A stretch of DNA of 64,000 bases from Pseudomonas ekonensis (lineage in GTDB: Bacteria; Pseudomonadota; Gammaproteobacteria; Pseudomonadales; Pseudomonadaceae): assembly GCF_019145435.1 (NCBI RefSeq), contig NZ_JAHSTS010000001.1, positions 2,618,001 to 2,682,000 of the forward strand, given 5' to 3'. The notes below the pieces were generated by a model. That model made no database searches. It saw only the letters and a program-made list of their open reading frames with translations, and was not told where the DNA came from. Positions 8,961 to 18,130 of the stretch are shown here, piece by piece. Made by a program: the position numbers and the translations under genes. The first letter of the stretch is position 1, and the number at the start of each line of letters is the position of its first letter.

Positions 8961-10523
8961 TTATGCCGGGGCCGACGTGCGGATCAGGTGATCGAATGCG
9001 CTCAGGGAAGCCTTGGCGCCCTCGCCCACCGCGATCACGATCTGCTTGTACGGCACGGTGGTCACGTCGCCTGCGGCGAAGATGCCGTGGATCGACGTTT
9101 CGCCGCGGTTATCGACGATGATCTCACCGCGCGGCGACAACTCGATGGTGCCCTTGAGCCAATCGGTGTTGGGCAGCAGGCCGATCTGCACGAAGATCCC
9201 CTCCAGCTCGACGCTGCGCAATTCATCCGACTGACGATCCTTGTAGCGCAGGCCGTTGACCTTCTGCCCGTCGCCGGTGACCTCTGTGGTTTGCGCGCTG
9301 GTGATCACGGTCACGTTCGGCAGGCTGTGCAGCTTGCGCTGCAGTACCGCGTCGGCACGCAGCTGTACGTCGAACTCCAGCAAGGTCACGTGGGCCACGA
9401 TGCCCGCCAGGTCGATGGCCGCTTCCACGCCGGAGTTGCCGCCGCCGATCACCGCCACGCGCTTGCCCTTGAACAACGGGCCGTCGCAGTGCGGGCAGTA
9501 CGCCACGCCTTTGTTGCGGTATTCCTGCTCGCCCGGCACGTTCATTTCCCTCCAGCGCGCACCAGTGGCCAGAATGACGCTCTTGGCTTTCAGGCTCGCG
9601 CCGCTGGCGAAACGGACTTCGTGCAGCTCGCCGTTCTTGCCCGGGATCAGCTTGTCGGCGCGTTGCAGGTTCATGATGTCCACGTCGTATTGCTTGACGT
9701 GCTCCTCCAGCGCCACCGCCAGTTTCGGCCCTTCGGTCTCCTGTACGGAGATGAAGTTCTCGATGGCCATGGTGTCCAGCACCTGACCGCCGAAGCGTTC
9801 AGCGGCGACGCCGGTGCGGATGCCTTTGCGGGCTGCGTAGATGGCTGCCGAAGCGCCGGCCGGGCCACCGCCGACCACCAGCACATCGAAGGCCTCTTTG
9901 GCGCTGATCTTCTCGGCCTGACGCTCGATGGCGCCGGTGTCGAGCTTGGCGAGGATTTCCTCAAGGCCCATGCGGCCCTGACCGAAGTTCTCGCCGTTCA
10001 AGTAAATGCTCGGCACGGCCATGATCTTGCGGTCGTTGACTTCGTCCTGGAACAGCGCGCCGTCGATGGCGACATGGCGGATGTTCGGGTTCAGCACGGC
10101 CATCAGGTTCAGCGCCTGGACGACATCCGGGCAGTTCTGGCACGACAGCGAGAAGTACGTTTCGAAACTGAATTCGCCCTTGAGCGAACGGATCTGTTCG
10201 ATCACCTCGGCGCTGGCCTTCGAAGGGTGACCGCCGACCTGCAGCAAGGCCAGTACCAACGAGGTGAATTCGTGGCCCATCGGAATGCCGGCGAAACGCA
10301 GGCTGATGTCCGCACCGGGGCGGTTGATCGAGAACGACGGTTTGCGGGCATCGTCGCCGCTGTCGATCAGGGTGATTTGGCTCGAAAGACTGGCGACGTC
10401 TTTCAGCAGTTCAAGCATTTCACGGGATTTCGCACCGTCGTCGAGAGAAGCGACGATCTCGATCGGCTGGGTGACCCGTTCCAGGTACGATTTCAACTGG
10501 GCTTTAAGATTGGCGTCCAACAT
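8961..10523 (-). CDS. ahpF: alkyl hydroperoxide reductase subunit F
   Basis: A 520-residue FAD- and NADH-dependent disulfide reductase that recycles AhpC. The N-terminal pair of thioredoxin folds carries the redox motif SCQNCPD (Cys128/Cys131). The rest is a thioredoxin-reductase-like flavoprotein with [17 protein letters not shown] (FAD), CPHCDG (redox dithiol) and [11 protein letters not shown] (NADH). It lies downstream of ahpC on the same strand, but a terminator in the 131-bp gap suggests read-through or a separate promoter for ahpF. Confidence 0.97.
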   Translation of the reverse strand: MLDANLKAQLKSYLERVTQPIEIVASLDDGAKSREMLELLKDVASLSSQITLIDSGDDARKPSFSINRPGADISLRFAGIPMGHEFTSLVLALLQVGGHPSKASAEVIEQIRSLKGEFSFETYFSLSCQNCPDVVQALNLMAVLNPNIRHVAIDGALFQDEVNDRKIMAVPSIYLNGENFGQGRMGLEEILAKLDTGAIERQAEKISAKEAFDVLVVGGGPAGASAAIYAARKGIRTGVAAERFGGQVLDTMAIENFISVQETEGPKLAVALEEHVKQYDVDIMNLQRADKLIPGKNGELHEVRFASGASLKAKSVILATGARWREMNVPGEQEYRNKGVAYCPHCDGPLFKGKRVAVIGGGNSGVEAAIDLAGIVAHVTLLEFDVQLRADAVLQRKLHSLPNVTVITSAQTTEVTGDGQKVNGLRYKDRQSDELRSVELEGIFVQIGLLPNTDWLKGTIELSPRGEIIVDNRGETSIHGIFAAGDVTTVPYKQIVIAVGEGAKASLSAFDHLIRTSAPA

Positions 10524-10552
10524 ACGGGCGATCTCCTGAACTTTCTTTGAGG

Positions 10553-10590
10553 CGAAAAAAAACGCCCGAGCGAATCTCGCCCGGGCGTTT
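10553..10590 (-). terminator. intrinsic terminator between ahpC and ahpF
   Basis: In the direction of ahpC, AACGCCCG pairs with CGGGCGTT around an imperfect central stem, followed by an eight-T run (read from the + strand A-run at 10555-10562). Confidence 0.8.
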
Positions 10591-10654
10591 TCATTGGGCG
10601 GTGCAGCTTACTTAGGTAGGTGCGGAGTTCCGCCCTGCATTGCGTGTCACAGAC

Positions 10655-11218
10655 TTAGATCTTGCCGACCAGGTCCAGGGACGGAGCCAGAGTGGCCTCG
10701 CCTTCTTTCCACTTGGCCGGGCAGACTTCGCCTGGGTGGGCAGCGACGTACTGAGCGGCCTTGATCTTGCGCAGCAGCTCGGAAGCGTCACGGCCGACGC
10801 CGCCGTCGTTCAGTTCAACGATCTTGATCTGGCCTTCTGGGTTGATCACGAAGGTGCCGCGGTCCGCCAGGCCGGCTTCTTCGATCAGCACGTCGAAGTT
10901 GCGGGAGATGACGTGGGTCGGGTCGCCGATCATGGTGTACTGGATCTTGCCGATGGCTGGCGAGGTGTTGTGCCAGGCAGCGTGGGCGAAATGGGTGTCG
11001 GTGGAAACGCTGTAGATCTCTACGCCCAGTTTCTGGAAGGCTGCGTAGTTGTCGGCCAAGTCTTCCAGCTCGGTCGGGCAAACGAAGGTGAAGTCGGCTG
11101 GGTAGAAGAATACGACCGACCACTTGCCTTTCAGGTCAGCGTCCGAGACTTGCACGAAGTCGCCGTTTTTGAACGCGGTGGCTTTGAACGGTTTTACTTG
11201 GCTGTTGATGATAGGCAT
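10655..11218 (-). CDS. ahpC: alkyl hydroperoxide reductase subunit C (peroxiredoxin)
   Basis: A 187-residue typical 2-Cys peroxiredoxin that reduces hydrogen peroxide and organic peroxides. The peroxidatic Cys47 is in FVCPTELED and the resolving Cys in GEVCPAKW near the C-terminus. The ATG at 11216-11218 has a GGAGAG ribosome-binding site; the frame continues 17 codons upstream without support. AhpC works with the AhpF encoded just downstream and is normally under OxyR control. Confidence 0.97.
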   Translation of the reverse strand: MPIINSQVKPFKATAFKNGDFVQVSDADLKGKWSVVFFYPADFTFVCPTELEDLADNYAAFQKLGVEIYSVSTDTHFAHAAWHNTSPAIGKIQYTMIGDPTHVISRNFDVLIEEAGLADRGTFVINPEGQIKIVELNDGGVGRDASELLRKIKAAQYVAAHPGEVCPAKWKEGEATLAPSLDLVGKI

Positions 11219-11320
11219 TGATGACTCTCCGTCAGGGGTTGTGAACTCGATGGGGTGAATCCTACCCACTCGCTCGACGGATGGCTCATTGGCAAACCTG
11301 ATGCTGCTGATTTGTTTTCG

Positions 11321-11343
11321 CTATTAGCTGACTGTATTAATAG
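11321..11343. promoter_or_regulatory. dyad in the ahpC promoter region, possible OxyR site
   Basis: CTATTA (11321-11326) and TAATAG (11338-11343) form a perfect 6-bp dyad about 100 bp upstream of the ahpC start. CTAT/ATAG half-sites are part of the OxyR motif, but the spacing does not match the full four-element consensus. The OxyR assignment is therefore tentative. Confidence 0.3.
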
Positions 11344-11356
11344 AAGAAAACGATAT

Positions 11357-12295
11357 CTAAAGCGACGGCGGCTTATCCGTGATCCGAACCATCCCTTCAA
11401 AGGGGCTGGCTTCAACATAGCGCATGGCGGACTTCATATCCTTCCAGCCCACATAGCTCATCAGTGACTTGAGGTCCCAACCGCTCTGGTTCGCCCAGGT
11501 CGCGAAACCGCGGCGCAGCGAATGGGTGGTGTAGTGCTCGGCCTCGATGCCGGCGCGCTTGAGCGCCTGGCGCAGCAGCGGAATCACGCTGTTGGCGTGC
11601 AGCCCCTCCTCGCTCAGGTGCCCCCAGCGATCCACCCCGCGAAAGACCGGGCCGCGCACCAGGGCCGCCTCGGTGATCCATTCGATGTAAGCCTGCACCG
11701 GACACAGCTTGAGCAGCGCCGGCGCCTGGTAGGTCTTGCCCAGGTTCTCCCGGTCGCCCTTGCTGCGCGGCAGGTACACGGTGATGCCTTTGCCGGCGCG
11801 GGCCTGGACGTGCTCGATCTCGAGGCGGCACAGCTCGTCGCTGCGAAAGCCGCGCCAGAACCCCAGCAGAATCAGCGCCCGGTCACGGCAGGCCTTGAGC
11901 AACTGAGGCCGCTTCTGTTGAGCCCTGGCTTCGCTGATCTCCTGATCCAGCCAGGCCACCGCCTGTTCCAGGTGCTGCAGTTGCAAAGGCTCGGCCTGTT
12001 TCTCTTGGGCCGGATGCAGCGCGCGGATGCCCTTGAGCGTCTTGCGCACGAGCGGCGCCTTGGTCGGGTCGGCAAATCCCTGGCTGCTGTGCCATTGCGC
12101 CAGCGCCGATAGACGCAGCTTCAGCGTATTGATCGACAACACACCGGCATGGGCCACCAGGTAGCGGGCGACGCTTTCCGCCGTCGCGGGCAGGAAGCCG
12201 CCCCAGGTCACTTCGAAATGGGCGATGGCCGCGCGGTAGCTGCGGCGGGTGTTGTCACGGGTGGCGGCTTGCAGGTAGCGATCCAGATCGCTCAT
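11357..12295 (-). CDS. orphan tyrosine recombinase (site-specific integrase)
   Basis: About 312 residues. The N-terminal SAM-like core-binding domain (about 1-95: TRDNTRRSYRAAIAHFEVTW) is followed by a catalytic domain with the family residues: first Arg in GFWRGFRSDEL, HSLRRGF (His-x-x-Arg) and the nucleophile Tyr in RYVEAS near the C-terminus. No phage, transposon or cassette genes are adjacent, so it appears to be a resident chromosomal recombinase. It diverges from a KfrA-like gene and shares its promoter region. The ATG at 12293-12295 is preferred; a GTG at 12308-12310 is the alternative. Confidence 0.88.
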   Translation of the reverse strand: MSDLDRYLQAATRDNTRRSYRAAIAHFEVTWGGFLPATAESVARYLVAHAGVLSINTLKLRLSALAQWHSSQGFADPTKAPLVRKTLKGIRALHPAQEKQAEPLQLQHLEQAVAWLDQEISEARAQQKRPQLLKACRDRALILLGFWRGFRSDELCRLEIEHVQARAGKGITVYLPRSKGDRENLGKTYQAPALLKLCPVQAYIEWITEAALVRGPVFRGVDRWGHLSEEGLHANSVIPLLRQALKRAGIEAEHYTTHSLRRGFATWANQSGWDLKSLMSYVGWKDMKSAMRYVEASPFEGMVRITDKPPSL

Positions 12296-12356
12296 GGACG
12301 GGTTTCTCACAGGTGTACTGACGGACTGCGCACAACGCGCAATTCAGCGCTTCGCA

Positions 12357-12379
12357 CGGGATAATACGAGTATATCCCG
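12357..12379. promoter_or_regulatory. operator-like dyad between recombinase and KfrA-like gene
   Basis: GGGATAATAC and GTATATCCC form an almost perfect dyad (arms GGGATATAC with a single extra A in the left arm) around a central GA. It lies in the 176-bp AT-rich gap between two divergent genes. KfrA proteins are known to repress their own promoters by binding dyads, so autoregulation is a reasonable inference. Confidence 0.5.
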
Positions 12380-12471
12380 CCTCTTGATAATCAAACATTT
12401 AACTTATTTTTTGGCATGGTACACTGCATTTTTCATGGCATGTAGCACAGTACGTAAAGGTAGGTTCACTC

Positions 12472-13488
12472 ATGGCCCGTGGTGGCATCAATAAGGCACT
12501 GGTTCAAGCGGCGCGGCTGGCGATTCTGGCCCGCGGAGAACACCCGAGCATCGACGCGGTACGCATCGAAATGGGCAATACCGGCTCGAAAACCACCATT
12601 CATCGCTATCTGAAGGAACTGGATGACGGGAGAGAACCCGTCGAAGCGCCGTCCGAACCGATCGACGACGAACTGACCGCCCTGGTCGCCCGCCTGGCGC
12701 AACGGCTCAAGGAGCAGGCACAGGAGCCGATCGAACAGGCCCGCGAGGCATTCGAAGAACAGCGCGAGGCGCTGGAGGCCGAGCTGAACCAGACCCGCCA
12801 GGCGCTGACGCAACTGGAACAGCAACACGACATCCAGAGTGCCGCACTGGCCCGCGAATCCGAAGCGCTGACCGACACCCGGTCGATGCTTCAGACGGAA
12901 CAGACCCGCAACGCCGGACTGAACCAGGCACTGGCGGATTTTGAATTGCGCCTGAAGGACAAGGACGAACAGATCCGCTCGCTGGAAGAGAAGCACCTGC
13001 ACGCCCGCGACGCCCTTGAGCACTACCGCAACGCCATCAAGGAACAGCGCGAACAGGAACAGAGCCGCCACGAAGGGCAAGTGCAGCAGTTGCAGATGGA
13101 ATTGCGCCAGGCCCAGCAAAGCGCGCTGGTGCGCCAGGATGAAATCACCCAACTGCACCGTGACAACGAACGCCTGCTGACCGAAAACCGCGGTTCGCTA
13201 CGTGAGCTCAGCCTGCTGCAGGATCAGCTCAAGCACAGCAACCAGCGCCAGGACCAGTTGTTCGAGCAAGCGTCCCGCGCCGACAGCGAACGCACCCTCC
13301 TCCAGGAACGCTTGCGCGTCGCCGCCCTGGAAAGCCAGACGCTCAAACAGAGCCTCGACGAACAGGCGCAACTCAATCAGGGACTGGAGAAGGAACTGAC
13401 CAAGGCACAGGCCAGCCTGGAGGACAGCTTGCGCCTGGCCGCCACCGTGGCGGCAGCGGCAGACGCAGCCGAGCCGAAAGGCGCTTAA
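12472..13488 (+). CDS. KfrA-like DNA-binding coiled-coil protein
   Basis: A 338-residue protein with an N-terminal KfrA_N DNA-binding domain (about residues 1-60: [19 protein letters not shown] and [25 protein letters not shown]). A very long coiled coil, rich in Glu, Gln, Arg and Ala, runs from about residue 65 to 320. KfrA is best known from IncP plasmids, where it binds DNA and forms a segregation-linked scaffold; chromosomal versions are less studied. The gene diverges from an orphan recombinase. Its stop codon overlaps that of the convergent gor gene within the palindrome CTTAAG. Confidence 0.88.
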   Translation: MARGGINKALVQAARLAILARGEHPSIDAVRIEMGNTGSKTTIHRYLKELDDGREPVEAPSEPIDDELTALVARLAQRLKEQAQEPIEQAREAFEEQREALEAELNQTRQALTQLEQQHDIQSAALARESEALTDTRSMLQTEQTRNAGLNQALADFELRLKDKDEQIRSLEEKHLHARDALEHYRNAIKEQREQEQSRHEGQVQQLQMELRQAQQSALVRQDEITQLHRDNERLLTENRGSLRELSLLQDQLKHSNQRQDQLFEQASRADSERTLLQERLRVAALESQTLKQSLDEQAQLNQGLEKELTKAQASLEDSLRLAATVAAAADAAEPKGA

Positions 13489-14843
13489 GCGCCGACCGGC
13501 GAACGCATGGTGACAAACTCTTCGGCCGCCGTCGGGTGAACCCCGATGGTGTCGTCGAAGTCACGCTTGGTGGCGCCGGCCTTCAGGGCGATGGCCAGCC
13601 CCTGCACGATCTCGCCGGCGTCCGGGCCGACCATGTGGCAGCCGAGCACTTTGTCGGTCTTGCCGTCGACCACCAGCTTCATCAGCGTGCGCTCCTGGCA
13701 ATCGGTCAGGGTCAGCTTCATCGGGCGGAAGCGGCTTTCGAAGATCACAACGTCATGCCCGGCGCTCCTCGCCTCCTCTTCCGTCAGGCCGACGGTGCCG
13801 ATGTTCGGCAGGCTGAACACCGCCGTCGGGATCATCTTGTAGTCCACCGGACGGTATTGCTCAGGCTTGAACAGACGCCGCGCCACCGCCATGCCTTCGG
13901 CCAGCGCCACCGGCGTCAGTTGCACGCGACCGATCACGTCGCCCAGGGCGAGAATCGAAGGCTCGCTGGTCTGGAACAGCTCATCGACCTTGACGAAGCC
14001 CTTGTCGTCCAGCGTGACGCCGGTGTTTTCCAGCCCCAGGTTATCCAGCATCGGACGCCGCCCCGTCGCGTAGAACACGCAATCGGCTTCCAGGACACGA
14101 CCGTCCTTGAGGGTGGCCTTCAGGCTGCCGTCGGGTTGTTTCTCGATCCGCTCGATGTCGGCATTGAACTGCAGATCCATCCCGCGCTTGGTCAATTCTT
14201 CCTGCAAATGCTTGCGCACCGAACCGTCGAAGCCGCGCAGGAACAGATCGCCGCGGTACAGCAGCGTCGTGTCCGCACCCAGACCGTGGAAAATCCCGGC
14301 GAACTCGACCGCGATGTAGCCACCGCCCACCACCAGTACCCGTTTCGGCAGTTCCTTGAGGAAGAAGGCCTCATTGGAGCTGATCGCATGCTCGCGCCCC
14401 GGAATCTCCGGCACCTGCGGCCAGCCGCCGGTGGCGATGAGGATGTGCTTCGCCGTGAAGCGCTCACCGTTGACCTCGACCTGATGCGGGTCGACGATCT
14501 TCGCGTGACCTTCGTGCAGGGTCACGCCGCTGTTGACCAGCAGGTTGCGGTAAATGCCGTTCAGGCGATTGATCTCACGGTCCTTGTTGGCGATCAGCGT
14601 CGCCCAATCGAAATCGGCCTCGCCCAGATTCCAGCCGAAGCCCGACGATTGCTCGAAGTCTTCGGCGAAATGCGCGCCATAGACCAACAGTTTCTTCGGC
14701 ACGCAGCCGACGTTGACGCAGGTGCCGCCCAGGTAGCGGCTCTCGGCCACGGCGACTTTCGCACCGAACCCCGCCGCAAAGCGCGCAGCGCGCACACCGC
14801 CGGAACCGGCGCCGATCACATAAAGGTCAAAATCGTAGGCCAT
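13485..14843 (-). CDS. gor: glutathione-disulfide reductase
   Basis: An NADPH- and FAD-dependent enzyme that reduces glutathione disulfide. The 452-residue protein has [14 protein letters not shown] (FAD), the redox-active [23 protein letters not shown] (NADPH) and the C-terminal dimer-interface [10 protein letters not shown] with the catalytic His. The ribosome-binding site is GGAGAGAG. Its last four bases overlap the end of the convergent KfrA-like gene. No intrinsic terminator separates the two. Confidence 0.96.
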   Translation of the reverse strand: MAYDFDLYVIGAGSGGVRAARFAAGFGAKVAVAESRYLGGTCVNVGCVPKKLLVYGAHFAEDFEQSSGFGWNLGEADFDWATLIANKDREINRLNGIYRNLLVNSGVTLHEGHAKIVDPHQVEVNGERFTAKHILIATGGWPQVPEIPGREHAISSNEAFFLKELPKRVLVVGGGYIAVEFAGIFHGLGADTTLLYRGDLFLRGFDGSVRKHLQEELTKRGMDLQFNADIERIEKQPDGSLKATLKDGRVLEADCVFYATGRRPMLDNLGLENTGVTLDDKGFVKVDELFQTSEPSILALGDVIGRVQLTPVALAEGMAVARRLFKPEQYRPVDYKMIPTAVFSLPNIGTVGLTEEEARSAGHDVVIFESRFRPMKLTLTDCQERTLMKLVVDGKTDKVLGCHMVGPDAGEIVQGLAIALKAGATKRDFDDTIGVHPTAAEEFVTMRSPVGA

Positions 14844-14923
14844 ATCTCTCTCCTTGACAGCTCACCAGCATACCCGCAGTCGTTCATTGGGCAAGCGCTG
14901 CCATCCAAATGGGGCCGGAAAAT

Positions 14924-14951
14924 GAAAAAACCACCCGAAGGTGGTTTTTTC
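14924..14951. terminator. intrinsic terminator downstream of galU
   Basis: GAAAAAACCACC, short loop, GGTGGTTTTTTC: a symmetric stem with T-runs in both directions, 23 bp past the galU stop. Confidence 0.85.
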
Positions 14952-14973
14952 GTGCAGACGCGACAGTCGCTTA

Positions 14974-15813
14974 TCAGTAAGCCTTGCCGGTCTTGTAGAA
15001 GTTCTCGAAGCAGAAGTTGGTCGCCTCGATGTAGCCTTCGGCGCCGCCGCAGTCGAAACGCTTGCCCTTGAACTTGTAAGCCATGACGCAGCCGTTCTGG
15101 GCCTGCTTCATCAGAGCGTCGGTGATCTGGATCTCGCCGCCCTTGCCTGGCTCTGTCTGCTCGATCAGGTCGAAGATGTCCGGGGTCAGGATGTAGCGGC
15201 CGATGATCGCCAGGTTGGACGGCGCGTCTTCCGGTTTTGGCTTCTCGACCATGCTGTGCACGCGGTAGATGTCGTCACGGATCATTTCGCCGGCGATCAC
15301 GCCGTACTTGTTGGTTTCCTGAGGATCGACTTCCTGGATCGCAACGATGGAGCAGCGGAACTGCTTGTACAGCTTGACCATCTGGGTCAGCACGCCGTCG
15401 TCTTCGAGGTTGACGCACAGGTCGTCCGCCAGCACCACGGCGAACGGCTCGTCGCCGATCAGCGGACGGCCGGTCAGGATCGCGTGGCCCAGGCCTTTCA
15501 TTTCGGTCTGACGGGTGTACGAGAAAGAGCACTCGTCCAGCAGACGGCGGATGCCGACCAGGTATTTTTCCTTGTCGGTGCCTTTGATCTGGTTTTCCAG
15601 CTCGTAGCTGATGTCGAAGTGGTCTTCCAGGGCGCGCTTGCCGCGGCCGGTGACGATGGAGATCTCGGTCAGGCCGGCTTCCAGGGCCTCTTCGACGCCG
15701 TACTGGATCAGTGGCTTGTTTACCACCGGCAGCATTTCCTTGGGCATGGCTTTAGTCGCTGGCAGGAAGCGAGTACCGTAACCGGCTGCTGGGAACAAGC
15801 ATTTCTTGATCAT
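14974..15813 (-). CDS. galU: UTP-glucose-1-phosphate uridylyltransferase
   Basis: This enzyme makes UDP-glucose from UTP and glucose 1-phosphate, feeding lipopolysaccharide and exopolysaccharide synthesis. The 279-residue protein begins with KKCLFPAAGYGTRFLPATKAMPKE, the canonical nucleotide-binding loop. It continues with VNKPLIQYGVEEA and DDLCV (metal/UDP site). Length and motifs match bacterial GalU exactly. Start: ATG with AAGGA upstream. The downstream ugd gene often paired with galU is not adjacent here. Confidence 0.97.
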   Translation of the reverse strand: MIKKCLFPAAGYGTRFLPATKAMPKEMLPVVNKPLIQYGVEEALEAGLTEISIVTGRGKRALEDHFDISYELENQIKGTDKEKYLVGIRRLLDECSFSYTRQTEMKGLGHAILTGRPLIGDEPFAVVLADDLCVNLEDDGVLTQMVKLYKQFRCSIVAIQEVDPQETNKYGVIAGEMIRDDIYRVHSMVEKPKPEDAPSNLAIIGRYILTPDIFDLIEQTEPGKGGEIQITDALMKQAQNGCVMAYKFKGKRFDCGGAEGYIEATNFCFENFYKTGKAY

Positions 15814-16037
15814 ATAAGTCCTTGAAAGGGCTGTGTGTACGAGTTTCGGCGCAGTCTAATCAGGCGGCGTGCACCTTACAATGCCCCGCACTGGCTAACC
15901 GACGCCAACATAGAGAAATATTCCGGCCGATAGTTCCATAGCCGCTTCAAGACTGCGCAATCAGCGTAGCTCAAATCAGCCGATGCGCCGTTTTGCCGGT
16001 ATCATGGCGCCTTTGAACCAGCCGACGAGACAGAGAG

Positions 16038-16226
16038 ATGGCCGCAGCAAAAAGCATCAACGGGTATTTGGTCAGCCAGGCGAAAGACGGCCAGTGGTGG
16101 ATCAGCAACGCCAAGGGCGAGCAGGTCGTCGGCCCGCTGCCCACCGAGGCGATGGCGGTCGAGGTGGCTGCCGTGTTCGAAGACACCCCGCCAGGCCCTA
16201 AACGCCGAGGCGACGATCAGGACTGA
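16038..16226 (+). CDS. small conserved protein of unknown function
   Basis: 62 residues, soluble, starting MAAAKSINGYLVSQAKDGQWWI. It looks like a single small beta domain (GYLVSQAKDGQWWISNAKGEQVVGP) with a charged tail. AGAGAG precedes the ATG and an intrinsic terminator follows 20 bp after the stop, which supports a genuine monocistronic gene. No function can be assigned. Confidence 0.7.
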   Translation: MAAAKSINGYLVSQAKDGQWWISNAKGEQVVGPLPTEAMAVEVAAVFEDTPPGPKRRGDDQD

Positions 16227-16244
16227 GCTGCATCGAAGTCCCCA

Positions 16245-16271
16245 GGCCCTGCCGTTGCGCAGGGCTTTTTT
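16245..16271 (+). terminator. intrinsic terminator
   Basis: GCCCTG and CAGGGC pair around CCGTTGCG, followed by a six-T run, just after the 62-residue gene. Confidence 0.8.
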
Positions 16272-16367
16272 GAGCCGTCCCTGCGGGGACTGGCCAATCG
16301 CTATAACCTTTTCGCGCCAACGCTGTCAGATCGTTTGGCCACCCTTTTTTGCAAGGATGAATGTGTC

Positions 16368-16658
16368 ATGACCGCCCTCTTCAGAACCCTGCCGCTGATC
16401 GCCCTGCTGGCCCTGGCCGGTTGCGCCTCCTCGCAGCCCACCTACCTGGACGACGGCGAACAAGGCCTGAGCATCGATTGCTCCGGCGAAGCCAATTCCT
16501 GGGCCAGTTGCTACGAGAAGGCCGACGACTCCTGCGCCGGCACCGGCTACCGCATCATCGGCACCGACGGCACGCCGTCCGCCCGGGACAGCGACAAGAC
16601 CCTGGGGCTCGACGTCGGCAACTACAAGACCCGCAGCGTCGTGGTGGTCTGCAAGTAG
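16368..16658 (+). CDS. small lipoprotein of unknown function
   Basis: 96 residues with a lipoprotein signal (LPLIALLALAGC-ASS; lipobox LAGC, Cys at about residue 18). Four further cysteines in the mature part (IDCSGE, ASCYEK, DSCAG, VVCK) could form two disulfides. The motif around GTGYRIIGTDGTP is seen in small YecR-like envelope lipoproteins, a comparison from memory only. AAGGA precedes the start at 16368. Likely outer-membrane or periplasm anchored. Function unknown. Confidence 0.75.
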   Translation: MTALFRTLPLIALLALAGCASSQPTYLDDGEQGLSIDCSGEANSWASCYEKADDSCAGTGYRIIGTDGTPSARDSDKTLGLDVGNYKTRSVVVVCK

Positions 16659-16660
16659 GC

Positions 16661-16891
16661 CTACAGGTGGATCTCCGCGAACTTGACCCCCAATCCGCGC
16701 ACCACGTCGATCAGGTCGTCGAGCCGGCTGAAGGACTCGACCTCATCGTTGTCGTCCACCAGGAAGTAGCTGCGTCCGCCGCTCTTCTTGAAGAACACGA
16801 TCCACTCCCCCAGGTTCGCCGGGTTCTGGATCACGTGGGTGGCAGAGATCAGGCCCTCTGCATGCCGTTCGCGCACTTGTTCCCGCTTCAT
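16661..16891 (-). CDS. conserved hypothetical protein
   Basis: 76 residues, soluble, starting MKREQVRERHAEGLISATHV. A central beta-rich part (GEWIVFFKKSGGRSYFLVDD) is followed by a helix (LDDLIDVVRGLGV). The start is chosen by the strong GGAGAGAGGC site just upstream; the frame is open further but unsupported. It converges with the small lipoprotein gene, only two bases between stops. Function unknown. Confidence 0.7.
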   Translation of the reverse strand: MKREQVRERHAEGLISATHVIQNPANLGEWIVFFKKSGGRSYFLVDDNDEVESFSRLDDLIDVVRGLGVKFAEIHL

Positions 16892-16961
16892 GCCTCTCTC
16901 CAGAAATGACGAAGCCGCCAAGGGCTCCTTGACGGCTCCGATGCCGACCGCCGGCAGTCTA

Positions 16962-17318
16962 TCAGCCCGAGATGCAGGCGTTGGCGGCGTTGCGCACATC
17001 CCGGGGGCGCACAGGGACGTTGGACATGCGCTCGTGCAGCTTGATGCTGCTGCCGCCGGAGCGCTCCTCGATGTCGAACACCGCCGCAGGGCCCGAAGAC
17101 AGCTTGCCGGGCACGATCACCCGAACGCCGTCCTTATGGGGCTCGACCTGCAAGGCGCCGCGGGTGTCCGCCAGCCTTTGCGCCAGGCACCCGGCATATT
17201 CATGGGGTTTCTTGCCGGAAATCACGTTCATGGTCGGCAACGTGGCGTCGATCTCCGAAACGCTCGCGCAACCGCTCATTGCCAACACCGCCGGCAGCCA
17301 AACCGCACCCCACTTCAT
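16962..17318 (-). CDS. lipoprotein of unknown function
   Basis: 118 residues. Signal peptide MKWGAVWLPAVLAMSGC with lipobox AMSGC. The mature domain carries three more cysteines (AGCLAQ, NACISG) and KDGVRVIVPGK, and ends KLHERMSNVPVRPRDVRNAA. The start has a textbook GGAGG site 7 nt upstream, so the open frame further upstream to 17486 is not used. Likely envelope-anchored; no function can be assigned. Confidence 0.75.
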   Translation of the reverse strand: MKWGAVWLPAVLAMSGCASVSEIDATLPTMNVISGKKPHEYAGCLAQRLADTRGALQVEPHKDGVRVIVPGKLSSGPAAVFDIEERSGGSSIKLHERMSNVPVRPRDVRNAANACISG

Positions 17319-17530
17319 ACATTTCCTCCAATAAAGCCCCTCCGACAGCACGAATGCCGTTTTTCTCCGGGGGCCTGTTGCGTTTATCGCGCATCGCACC
17401 GCGAAAATCCGTTTTAAATTGTCAAAGCAGCGCCCGACGGCGGGATAATAACCCGTCCGGGCTGATAAACTGCGCCCACAGCCCATGCTATCGTTTTGAT
17501 TTAGCAGAAAAAGCCCTTCTGGAGGCGCCC

Positions 17531-17833
17531 ATGAAATTCATTCACCAGCGCGAGCACCTCAACGAAGACGATATCGTCGTCATCCAGTGCTCGCAGACCT
17601 GCAACATCCGCCTGATGAACGACGCCAACTTCCGCAGCTTCAAGAACGGCGGCCGTCACACCTATCACGGCGGCGCCTTCGACAAGTTTCCGGCGCGCAT
17701 CACCGCCCCCAGCACCGGCTACTGGAACATCACCATCGACACCGTCAGCCGCCGGGCGATCAGCGTGACCCGCAAGCCGAACCTGACGCACTCGATCAAG
17801 ATCATCCGCCGCTCCAGCTCCAAACTCAGCTGA
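17531..17833 (+). CDS. DUF1883-family protein
   Basis: 100 residues, starting MKFIHQREHLNEDDIVVIQC. The body (CNIRLMNDANF, then RHTYHGGAFDKFPARI and GYWNITIDTV) is the small beta-sandwich pattern of DUF1883, a family of unknown function. The ATG at 17531 has a perfect GGAGGCGCCC leader. The next small gene starts 34 bp downstream on the same strand, so the two may be cotranscribed. Confidence 0.8.
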   Translation: MKFIHQREHLNEDDIVVIQCSQTCNIRLMNDANFRSFKNGGRHTYHGGAFDKFPARITAPSTGYWNITIDTVSRRAISVTRKPNLTHSIKIIRRSSSKLS

Positions 17834-17867
17834 GCCGCCCCTCATTCCTGGACAGGCAGACACTTCC

Positions 17868-18038
17868 GTGGCCCAAACGACCAAATACGTCATCAAGTAC
17901 AAACTCAACGGCGAACGTCGCTTCGAATTCGCGCAACTGGAAAAAGGCACGCCGGACGAAGCCGAGGCTGCCCTTAAGGCCCTGCACGGGCAGAGCGGCG
18001 ACGTGATCAGCGACATCAGCGTCAGCAAGGCGCTGTAA
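17868..18038 (+). CDS. small conserved protein (56 residues)
   Basis: A short GTG-initiated gene reading MAQTTKYVIKYKLNGERR and ending ISDISVSKAL. It sits 34 bp after the DUF1883 gene and 92 bp before the 2OG oxygenase, all on the + strand. GGACAGG lies upstream as a possible ribosome-binding site. The composition (balanced charged and hydrophobic residues, G/C third positions) looks coding. No known domain. Confidence 0.6.
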   Translation: MAQTTKYVIKYKLNGERRFEFAQLEKGTPDEAEAALKALHGQSGDVISDISVSKAL

Positions 18039-18130
18039 GGCGCGGGCGGACATTCGACCGCAAGCAGCGGAGTGCCGCGAGACGGGCATCCGCCCAGACT
18101 GACCGCTTCGATCTGCGCCAAGGAGCCGGA

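Noticed and set aside
8940..10550. Long open frame antisense to ahpF
   Set aside because: It lies wholly opposite a clear ahpF gene, has no ribosome-binding site and its composition (Asp/His/Val/Gly-rich) is the usual shadow of a GC-rich gene.
11357..13488. Prophage or genomic island around the tyrosine recombinase
   Set aside because: No phage structural genes, tRNA target, direct-repeat ends or composition change; both flanks are housekeeping genes.
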